Assembly: GCA_963575745.1 (NCBI GenBank)
Contig: CAUYUJ010005025.1
Location: forward strand, 471,734-535,733
Source of the DNA: Prorocentrum cordatum
Taxonomy: Eukaryota > Sar > Dinophyceae > Prorocentrales > Prorocentraceae
Direction: 5' to 3'
Length of the DNA: 64,000 nt
Position 1 is the stretch's first letter, and every line of letters begins with the position of its first letter. The translations under genes and the position numbers were made by a program. The notes below the pieces were generated by a model. The model worked only from the letters and a program-made list of their open reading frames with translations, did no database searches and was not told the origin of the DNA. Positions 53,881-61,587 of this stretch are shown here, in pieces.

Positions 53881-54592
53881 ATTGTGTCTGTGTGTCTCCT
53901 GCCCTCCTGACTTTGGGCCGGCGGTGGGCCGGGCGCTTCGGCTCTCGAGCAGTGGCGACCGTCGCACGGATGGCGCGCGCCTCCTGGTGGGCGGGATTCC
54001 TCTGTCGGCTTCGCGGCCCAGCTGTGGAACGGGCTGTGGCCTTCGACAAAATTGAAGGGGCCCACAAACACTCAAATAAGTCAGGGTTTTTGTCTTCCCC
54101 CCCCTTCCCATATTTTCCTGGGGATCGACGATTCATTGTGTCTGTGTGTTTCGTCCCCTCCTGAAGAATGACAACCCTCGCGAGGATGGCGCTCCTCCCG
54201 CGGGCTGCAGAGGGCTCTGCCGGCTCCGTGGGCCAGCTGTGCGCTGTGCGCTCCGCGGGGCACACTCCCCGTGAGGGTCGCCATTGTTTCGAAGGCCGAA
54301 GCGCCCGGCCCACAGCTGGCCCACAGAGCCGGCAGCGCCTTCCCAGCCCGCTGGGAAGAGAGCCATCTTCGTGAGGGTCGCCAGTCATCGGGGGCCAAGG
54401 CAACCGGCCCACAGCTGGCCCACAGCGCCGGCAGAGGCCCCCCGCCTACTGGGAGGGGCGCCATCTTCGCGAGTGTCGCCACGCTTCGAGGGCCAGAGCG
54501 CCCAGCCCACACGTGGTTCACAGAGCTGGCAGAAGCCTCCCGCCCACTGGGAGGGGCGCCATCCAGGTGAGAGTCGTCGTTTTTGTTCGAGG
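53881..54592. repeat. About 98-bp satellite in both orientations
   Basis: From 54280 to 54570, GGCCCACAGCTGGCCCACAG, then GCCGGCAGNGNC, CTGGGAGGGGCGCCATC and GTGAGGGTCGCC recur every 98-99 bp (54308, 54407, 54505). In 53915-54035 and 54167-54250 the same words are inverted (GGCCAGCTGTG, TGCCGGCTC). 54055-54170 between them matches 15640-15770 (CCCATATTTTCCTGGGGATC and ACGATTCATTGTGTCTGTG) and is a further dispersed repeat. Confidence 0.75.
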
Positions 54593-54600
54593 GCCCAGGC

Positions 54601-56639
54601 TTAAGTCGGGCCTGTCCCTTTACAGGAGGAATATTCCAACATAGTTAGGAAATAGCCTCGGGATTTTCCCCAACCATCCTGTGGTGTTGGGTCCTCGTTT
54701 TGAAGAGACAGCGCCCCGCGTCCCACCTCCTCTCCTCCTCCTCCCCCCCTCCCGCCCCCCCTCCTCCCTCCTCCCCCTCCTTGCCTCTGCTCTCGGCACA
54801 CCCCCCACACGTTTCGTAGCCCCATAGGGGAATTCCACCGAAGGTCCCAGTGGCACAGCCCGCGTGCGGTTCCCCCACCCAGGGGCAGCGCTTCGTAGCC
54901 CATAGGGAACTCCACCGAAACCCCAGTGGCACAGCCGCATGCGGTTCCCCCACCCAGGGCAGCGTTTCGTGGCCCCATAGGGAGCTCCACCGAAGGCCCA
55001 GTGGGGGTGTTCGCATGCGGTTCCCCCACCAGGGCAGCGTTTCGTGGCCCCATAGGGAGCTCCACCGAAGGCCCCAGTGGGGGTGTTCGCATGCGGTTCC
55101 CCCACCCAGGGCAGCGTTTCGTAGCCCCATAGGGAGCTCCACCGAAGGCCCCAGTGGGGGTGTTCGCATGCGGTTCCCCCACCCAGGGCAGCGTTTCGTG
55201 GCCCCATAGGGAGCTCCACCGAAGGCCCCAGTGGGGGTGTTCGCATGCGGTTCCCCCACCCAGGGCAGCGTTTCGTAGCCCCATAGGGAGCTCCACCGAA
55301 GGTCCCAGTGGCACAGCCCGCATGCGGTTCCCCCATCCAGGGCAGCGTTTCGTGGCCCCCTAGGGAGCTCCACCGAAGAGCCCAGTGGCACAACGCGCGT
55401 GCGGTTCCCCCACCCAGGGCAGCGCTTCGTGGCCCCATAGGGAGCTCCACCGAAGGCCCCAGCGGCACAGCCCGCATGCGGTTCCCCCACCCAGGGCAGC
55501 GTTTCGTGGCCCCATAGGGAGCTCCACCGAAGGTCCCAGTGGCACAGCCCGCTTGCGTTCCCCCACGGGGGCAGCAGGCGATTCGGGGAACCCTAGGGAG
55601 CTTCACCGAAGAGCCCAGTGGCACAACGCGCGTCGGTTCCCCCACCCAGGCAGGCGCTTCGTGGCCCCTAGGGAGCGCCACCCGAAGGGCACCAGCGGCA
55701 CAGCCCGGCATGCGGTTTCCCCCACCCAGGGCAGCGTTTCGTGGCCCCATAGGGAGCTCCACCGAAGGTCCAGTGGCACAGCCCGCATTGTGCGGTTTCC
55801 CCCACCCAGGGCAGCGCTTCGTGGCCCCATAGGGAGCTCCACGAAGGTCCCAGTGCCACAGCCCGCACGCGGTTCCCCACCAAGGCAGCGTTTCGTGGCC
55901 CCATAGGAAAGCTCCACCCGAAGGCTAAGGCCCCAGTGCACAGCCCGCATGCGTTCCCCACCCAGGGCCGCCAGGGCAGCGCTTTCGTGGCATTCGTGGG
56001 CCCCTAGGCAGCTCCAACGAAGGCCCCAGTGGCACAGCCCGCACGCGGTTCCCCCACCCAGGGTAGCGCTTCGTAGCCCCATAGGGAGCTCCACCGAAGG
56101 TCCCAGTGGCACAGCCCGCATGCGGTTCCCCACCCAGGGCAGCGCTTCGTGGCCCCAAAGGGAGCTCCACCGAAGCTGGCCCCCCCCCGCCCCACCCAGG
56201 GCATCGTTTCGTGGCCCCATAGGTGGCTCCCCCGAAGGTCCCAGTGGCGCAGTTCGTATGCGTCCCCCCCACCCAGTACAGCGTTTCGTGGCCCCATAGG
56301 GAGCTCCACCGAAGGTCCCAGTGGCGCAGTTCGCATGCGTCCTCCCCACACCCAGTACAGCGCTTCATGGCCCCATAGGGAGCTCCACCGAAGGTCCCAG
56401 TTGCGCAGTTCGCATGCGTTCCCCCCCCCCACCCAGGGCAGCGTTTCGTGGCCCCATACGGGGCTTCCCCAAATGCGATACCCACAACTGCATATGGTTG
56501 GGTCCTTCGCCAAGCTCATGTTTTGATCAGTTTTGAGCATATTGGGAGTATTTTACGTGTGGGAACGCGTGAATGTACATGCGAGGAATAATTTTAGTAT
56601 GTTTATTTGTTCGACCGTAGGGGGACAGGCCCGACCGAA
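54601..56639. mobile_element. TIR element, TTAGGTCGGGC family (copy d, 2,039 bp, expanded)
   Basis: The left end TTAAGTCGGGCCTGTCCCTT TACAGG pairs with the inverse of the right end (TTCGGTCGGGCCTGTCCCCC TACGGT). The 8-bp flanks are GCCCAGGC (54593-54600) and GCCCATGC (56640-56647), 7 of 8 identical. The outer 100 bp resemble copies a-c (AGGAATATTCC, CATAGTTAGGAAATAG). The interior is a minisatellite instead of a transposase gene. It therefore looks like a non-autonomous element enlarged by repeat expansion. Confidence 0.75.
54805..56470. repeat. Minisatellite, about 22 units of 75-84 bp, inside copy d
   Basis: Each unit reads CACAGCCCGCATGCGGTTCC then CCCACCCAGGGCAGCG, TTTCGTGGCCCCATAGGGAG and CTCCACCGAAGGTCCCAGTGG, with GGGGGTGTTCGC replacing GCACAGCCC in five units. 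Open frames of up to 380 residues on the minus strand (repeating GLCHWDLRWSSLWG-like words) arise from the repeat and are not annotated as proteins. Units from 55560 onward carry more indels than those before. Confidence 0.92.
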
Positions 56640-56647
56640 GCCCATGC

Positions 56648-57535
56648 GCCCAGCCCACAAGGGGATCCCCAGCCCGCTGGGAGGACCGCGATCCTCGCGA
56701 GGGCCGTCTTTTCCGGAGGCCGAGGCGCTCGGCCCACAGCTGGCCCACGGGGGGCGCCAGCCTCGTGAGGGTCGTCGCGCTGTCGAAGGCCAAGGCGCCG
56801 GGCCCACAGTCGGGCCCGGCGGAAGGGGGGGACTGGGAAAGGGGGGGTTACGAAACTTGCTGCATGCAGCTGGTTTCGGCCTCACCGAGGGACCCATTCC
56901 TCGATACATGGGCGTTTCCTGGCGCCGGGAGGCGCTGGGGAAATCAGTTTCATGAGCTGATTCTCAAACCCCCCTTTTGCTATCCCCCCCTTTCGCCCGA
57001 CCCGAAAGGCGCCGGGCCCACAGCTGGGCCGCGAAGCCGACAGAGGCATCCCGCCCACCAGGAGGGGCGCCATCCCTCCGGAGCGTCGCCGCTCTTGGGC
57101 TAGCTGTGGGCTGGGCGCCCTGGCTTTCGAAGAGGGGCGACCCCGACGAGGATGGCTGGAAGCCTCTGTCTGCAAAGAGGGGCTGGGTAGTCGAAGCCAA
57201 TCTGGCGCCAATCCGGCAGGCCCAATCTGGCAAACGGGGGCAATCTGGCGAGGGAGCCAACGCGAACCCAGTCTGGCGAATAACCCAAATCCTCCAGTTT
57301 GGCCGGGCCAGATTGGCCCTTGGGGCCCAATCCAATCTGACAGTTTGGCCTTCAACTTCCCAGAGGGGCAGCTGCCGTGGGCGGGGCGCCGTGGCCTCGA
57401 AGACGGGCGATCCTCGCAGGGATGCCGCTCCTTCACATGGGCAGGCCCCCTCTGCCGGGTGCGGGGCTCGTGGCCCCCGAGCAGTGGCGACCCTCACGGG
57501 TATGGCGCTCCTCTCCAGGGAGCCAACAAAGCTCC
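56648..57535. repeat. 98-bp satellite, second block, interrupted by a TIR element
   Basis: The words GGCCCACAGCTGGCCCACGG, CCCGCTGGGAGGACCGCGAT, AGCTGTGGGCTGGGCGCC and their inverses continue the 53881-54592 satellite. 57200-57340 contains a separate short repeat of CCAATCTGGC(A/G) words. Confidence 0.65.
56810..57005. mobile_element. Short TIR element, TCGGGCCGGGCGAAAGGGGGG family (copy 2, 196 bp, inverted)
   Basis: The interior is the reverse complement of 45861-46031 (GGTTACGAAACTTGCTGCATGC, CATTCCTCGATACATGGGCG). The ends are TCGGGCCCGGCGGAAGGGGG and the inverse TCGGGTCGGGCGAAAGGGGG. It is flanked by an identical 18-bp direct repeat, AAGGCGCCGGGCCCACAG, at 56792-56809 and 57006-57023. 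Because the host is itself a satellite, this may be a long target duplication or a neighbouring unit. Confidence 0.75.
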
Positions 57536-57895
57536 TCCTCCTCCTCCTCCTCCTCCTCCTCCTTCTCCTCCTCCTCCTCCTCCTCCCTCCCTCCCTCCCT
57601 CCCTCCCTCCCTCCCTCCCTCCCTCCCCCCTCCCTCCCTCCCTCCTCCCTCCCCTCCCTCCCCTCCCTCCCTCCCAGCGGGCGGGAGGCCTCTGCCGGCT
57701 CTGCGGGCCAGCTGTGGGCTGGGCGCGTTGGCCCACGAACAAAAAAACGAGCCTCACAAGGATGGCGTCCCTCCTGGTGTGCAGGGGCCCTGGGACACGC
57801 AAACAAAGAGGCACAGACAAAAGGGTTCCCCATAGTTTCCATACTTCCCATACTTTTCATCGCCCCCAAGCGATTTGGGGGGCAGGAAAATCTCC
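57536..57895. repeat. (TCC)n/(CCCT)n block, then satellite and dispersed-repeat pieces
   Basis: 57536-57675 is pyrimidine (TCC then CCCT units). 57676-57780 is an inverted satellite unit. 57790-57890 (GACACGCAAACAAAGAGGCA ... TTCCATACTTCCCATACTTTTC) resembles 15640-15700. Confidence 0.65.
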
Positions 57896-58293
57896 AGGGA
57901 GGTTGCTCGTGGCCTCTCCGCCTCTTGGCCTCTCGGCCTCACTGCCTGGCAGTGCCTCTGTGGCACGGCGGATCGCGGGTCCCCTCTGTGCTCATAAGCT
58001 GAGGCCGCGCGGCTGGCGGACCGCGGCGTGGGGATGCCGTGTCGTCTCCTCTCCTCGCTTCTCCGGCTGGCTGGTTGGCGGTTGTGCTGGCGCGCGCGGG
58101 GGCGAAGGTTGTCGCGCTTCGCGGCGCGGCCTCGGGGGGCCGTGCCTTGGTGGTGCGTGGTTGCGCGACGATAACTGCACTTCGCTGCTCGTCGTTGGCG
58201 GGCTTCCGTGGTGTCTGGCCCGCAGGACGGGCGTGATCGAGCAATGCTCTCTGGCCCGCAGGACGGGCGTGTCTCTGGCCCGCAGGACGGGCG
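57896..58293. repeat. Left flank of element C, ending in three copies of a 24-bp repeat
   Basis: GTCTGGCCCGCAGGACGGGCGTG occurs at about 58219, 58248 and 58271, immediately before gag homology begins at 58294. The earlier part shows no gene. Confidence 0.6.
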
Positions 58294-58658
58294 TACCAGT
58301 ACGACATCCTGGTGCGCACGGCCATGGCCAAGGCTTTGGAGCGCGGTGACCCGGACTGGAGGCTCTACTTCACGAAGGTCGACGCAGACCTCGCGAAGCA
58401 GGCGAAGCGGAAGGTCGAGGACAGAGCGGCTGAGGCTGCGCGGGCGCTCGCTGGCAAGAGCGCTGGCAAGGGCGGCAAGTACGGCAAGAGCGAGGGCGCG
58501 AGCAGCGCTGCTGCGGCGTCGGCGCCGCGGTCTCTCTCGCCTCTCGCGCCGCCGCGCTCCCGCAGCCCCTGGCGCAGCCAGGGCGGCCGGCAGCAAAGCG
58601 GCAGCGGCTGGGCCCAGGGCGGCTGGGTGGCTGGCAGCAGGGGCAGCGCAAGAAGTGA
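58294..58658 (+). pseudogene. C-terminal part of Gag, element C
   Basis: The frame starting YQYDILVRTAMAKALERG aligns with the Gag of element A and continues into a Lys-rich helix (DADLAKQAKRKVEDRA) and a basic Gly/Lys tail (AGKGGKYGKSEG, SRSPWRSQGG). The end of the tail has shifted into another frame: there it reads GGWQQGQRKK and then TGA at 58656-58658, the match to WYDGKKK-TGA of element A. An indel must lie between about 58590 and 58630. The N-terminal three quarters of Gag are missing. Confidence 0.65.
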
Positions 58659-59548
58659 TCGGCATCCGATCGCAGTGAGAGCCCAGGAGGCTCCACTGTG
58701 GATTCTGCCCGCTTTGATGGCGGATCCACAGCTTTTGAGGAGCACTTCTGCGCCGATCGCGATTTCGGCGGTCCAGCGGAGGCGTGCGAGTTTCACCCTG
58801 AATATCCCGCGGCTCCTGGCATGGCCAGAGTCAGGGATTGTGTAAATACGTTCCTGCAGGATCCTGCGGTCTCCGGTCTTGGTCCGCTCGATCATCTAGA
58901 ATGGGCTCTTGGTTTGCCCTCGTGTTGCGATCGTCCCTCGGTGCCAGAGGCGGTCGCTGCTCCTCTCGCTCGTGTGCTTTCGCTTGGTGGCCAGGCTTTG
59001 GCTTCTGCTAGGGCAGCTAGTCTCGCGCATTGGCGTGAGCGCAAGGGCGTGCTGGACCCGCTCTGGGCGCGCAGGTTCGGCTCTCTGCCGGCGCACGTTC
59101 AGGGCGTTCTTGGTCCGAAGAAAAATCTGCTTGTGCTCGGCGAGATGCTCGAGGCCATCGCGTGGCCCGATACTCGGTTGGTAGCTGATTTGCGCAATGG
59201 GTTTCCCGTTCTGGGCGAGATTCCGCGCAGTGGCGTGCTGCCGCAGATTCCGTGCGCACAGTGCTCGGAATCTGCATCGGGCTTGCGGGCGCAAGCCAGC
59301 GCTCTGAATGAGGACACGCTCCGCCGCGTGCGGCGACCGGCCGGTCTGGAGGATGCGGTCCGAGCGGTCTTCGAAGCTAAGTGTGAAAAGGAGGTCAGCG
59401 ATGGCCATGCAAGGTGGCGTTCCTTGCCTGGCAATTGCGTTCTCACGCGCGATTTCCGGCCGACGAGGGTTGGAAGGATAATTCGCGCCGGGTGCGCTGT
59501 ATAGACGACTTTTCGGCATCGCGTATATTTGCCGCAGTACCTGTTGGG
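58659..59548 (+). pseudogene. N-terminal part of Pol, element C
   Basis: In the frame directly following the TGA, a Ser/Asp-rich linker leads to SGLGPLDHLEWALG, SLPAHVQGVLGPKKNLLVLG and EMLEAIAWPD, all conserved in elements A and B. Near 59455 an indel shifts the frame to RFPADEGWKDNSRRVRCIDD FSAS, the start of the palm with its first catalytic-region Asp pair. Homology stops at about 59545 (AAVPVGE). The downstream (F/Y)-x-D-D motif and RNase H are absent from this side. Confidence 0.7.
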
Positions 59549-59737
59549 GAAAATCATTTTTGGCAGCCTGGCCCAAGGGAAAGCAGGCCCTCGCCTCTGC
59601 GGTGCCCCGAAGCACCTCGGAACACGTTCTCGGGCCCCGGGGCCCCGTCACGGCTCGGCGCCGGCGCCTTCGCGCCAGCAAGGGGCAAAAGGAAAGCGCT
59701 GCCTGGCCGGAGCCTCCTGGGCCCTGTCCTGAGGTTC
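59549..59737. repeat. 189-bp direct repeat, distal copy (B2-like) of element B
   Basis: Starts GAAAATCATTTTTGGCAGCC and ends CCTGTCCTGAGGTTC. Identical to 60202-60390 by eye over the full 189 bp, at a constant offset of 653. It abuts the broken reverse transcriptase of element C. Confidence 0.9.
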
Positions 59738-60201
59738 CCTGCCGGGACGTGGCGCCGGCGAAAGCCGCGAGGGTGGTATGTGGGTGGGCAAAACCGCCGC
59801 CAGGCGGCTGCTGCCCGCCCTGCGGGCGCCGTCCCACGCGGAGAGCGCTCGGTCACCAGAAAGCCTGAGAAGGCGGCCCCTGCCGACAAGCTCTCAGGCA
59901 CGTGCCTGCGAGGGAGCGGGCAGTGCCACAGCGCGCCAGGCCGTCGCTCGTGCTTTGGCCTGGCTTGGCCCTGCTCCCCGCAGAGACCGAGAGCGCCCCC
60001 TGCGGGGCGACCAGAACGGCAGACCCAAGAGACCAGCACCGAGAATACTTCCGCCTCCGAAAACGCAAGCCGGCCCGCCAGGGACCGCTTGCCCGCGAAG
60101 CAGGCGCAGAGGCGTGTGAGCGGGAGCAGAGGAGGGGAGGCGACCACGCTTGGGCCTGCTCCACATGATTTTCCTGTGCCGGAAACGAGTTTACGCTTCA
60201 T
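59738..60201. repeat. 464-bp spacer between the 189-bp repeats (A2-like)
   Basis: GC-rich, with a frame on the plus strand running through it. No conserved protein is evident. If element B is a split-direct-repeat element, this segment should reappear at its 5' end, to the right of this window. Confidence 0.55.
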
Positions 60202-60390
60202 GAAAATCATTTTTGGCAGCCTGGCCCAAGGGAAAGCAGGCCCTCGCCTCTGCGGTGCCCCGAAGCACCTCGGAACACGTTCTCGGGCCCCGGGGCCCCG
60301 TCACGGCTCGGCGCCGGCGCCTTCGCGCCAGCAAGGGGCAAAAGGAAAGCGCTGCCTGGCCGGAGCCTCCTGGGCCCTGTCCTGAGGTTC
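60202..60390. repeat. 189-bp direct repeat, proximal copy (B1-like) of element B
   Basis: Same sequence as 59549-59737. Its right edge is 93 bp from the stop codon of the recombinase. Confidence 0.9.
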
Positions 60391-60483
60391 TCAATGCGCC
60401 AGGAGGCGGCGGACCGCGCAGCAGCGCCTGAGGAGAGGACATCGTGATGTGTTTTCCCTTGCCCCGATGCAAACGATGCGAAC

Positions 60484-61587
60484 TCAGTCCTGCTCGCCGT
60501 CGCTGGACTCATAATGTTCTACTAGCCATTCAGCGGCCGTGAGAGCCCCTCGGCTCTGGGCGCTAGCATAGCCGAAAGCAGCCGCGCCTTTCCATCCACC
60601 GCTAAAGAACAATGCTGTCGGCCCTCCTTGTTGGAGGGCTTCGTTTGCGAACCCTCTCCTGAACGCATGCGTGCCCCAAGCAGGCGCGCTACGCAGATGC
60701 AGGGCGGTCGCTGCCAGCTTTAGCACAGCGAGAGCGTCGGCGTATTGGATTCCTGAAAAAGGAACAGCGCCTGTTTCTCCTAAGGAGAACAGTGTGCAAA
60801 CACCGCACAGGAGCCGACCCTGCTGGTGGCAGATGCAACGCCTCGTCGTCTCGCAGGGTTCATTGTACGACTTCCGGTGAGCAAAACGGATGATGCACGT
60901 TTTACGGCCCTCGCCGGTAAAACAAAATGCGACCGCGTGGGTCCCCAGATTTAATACTTCCGAATATCTCAAGCAAAAATGGCGGGCAATCGCCCACGAG
61001 GCCGCTAGTGTCGGATATCCGGCTTCCGAGCACCACTTACGGATGCGTCTGGTCTCCTCAGCTGTGGCACGGATTTTCTCTCTTCTGAATTCATACTTCG
61101 TTATCTTTTCGGCGCCCCTCGACAATCTATGCGTATCTGCGAGGGCGCCCAGCGGAGCCTGCACCAAGTGCAATACACTGCGCACGTGCGACACGCATCT
61201 TTGCCAGGTGTGGCCGCTGCGAAACAAACCAACGAAAGTGTCAAGGATCAGTTCTGTTGGTGGCCACCCAGGCGCCCCGACAGCAATGGCAGCGTCGCCC
61301 CACAGGCGCACTGCGGAAGCATACTGGGAGGCGCTTTTCCTCCAGCTGGCAAATTCCACCCACAAGGTGTGCAAGCTCAGATGGTCTGCGCCGCTGGCTT
61401 CGCGACGAGCCCGCTTGATCTCGCCCCGTGGCCTGCCAGTGGGCTCCGCTCCCGGATAGCAGCTGCAATTGGCAGCAGCTGCCACGGCGGCTGCGAGCGC
61501 TGCAGGCGCAGGAGCGGCCCGCGCCCGCCGCGCCTCTCCAAGCACTAGGAAAGCAGCGCGGGCCTTCTCTTCGGCGGGGGCGTCCAA
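60484..61587 (-). CDS. Tyrosine recombinase of element B (intact)
   Basis: A 367-residue protein. An N-terminal Ala/Arg-rich 65 residues is followed by a helical core-binding-like domain (SLHTLWVEFASWRKSASQYA to about residue 155). The catalytic domain follows: RHFCLRYSEVLNLG with Arg207, FAHRKSY around residue 239 (a Lys in the expected beta-hairpin), THAFRRG with His307 and Arg310, and GGWKGAAAFGYAS with Trp332 and the nucleophile Tyr340. This is the R-K-H-x-x-R-(H/W)-Y set of the family. Between the Lys and the His is a CIC-x7-CGVC motif (residues 251-264), also present in element A. The enzyme should insert circular cDNA without target duplication. It overlaps the end of pol. Confidence 0.88.
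   Translation of the reverse strand: MDAPAEEKARAAFLVLGEARRARAAPAPAALAAAVAAAANCSCYPGAEPTGRPRGEIKRARREASGADHLSLHTLWVEFASWRKSASQYASAVRLWGDAAIAVGAPGWPPTELILDTFVGLFRSGHTWQRCVSHVRSVLHLVQAPLGALADTHRLSRGAEKITKYEFRREKIRATAEETRRIRKWCSEAGYPTLAASWAIARHFCLRYSEVLNLGTHAVAFCFTGEGRKTCIIRFAHRKSYNEPCETTRRCICHQQGRLLCGVCTLFSLGETGAVPFSGIQYADALAVLKLAATALHLRSAPAWGTHAFRRGFANEALQQGGPTALFFSGGWKGAAAFGYASAQSRGALTAAEWLVEHYESSDGEQD

Larger units (their letters stand above)
58294..59548 (+). mobile_element. DIRS-like retrotransposon, element C (5' part, truncated by element B)
   Basis: Plus-strand gag C-terminus (58294-58658) and the first third of pol (58659-59548) are homologous to elements A and B. The start is cut by a short tandem repeat. 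The end is cut inside the palm of the reverse transcriptase at exactly the base where the 189-bp repeat of element B begins. Confidence 0.75.

Noticed and set aside
54601-56349. 240-380-residue minus-strand frames with GLCHWDLRWSSLWG-like repeats
   Set aside because: They follow the 75-84-bp minisatellite inside a TIR element; frames shift with unit-length indels, so there is no selection for an open frame.
59414-60385. 323-residue plus-strand frame continuing from the element C reverse transcriptase
   Set aside because: Homology to reverse transcriptase stops at about 59545; the remainder translates the 189-bp repeats and spacer of element B.
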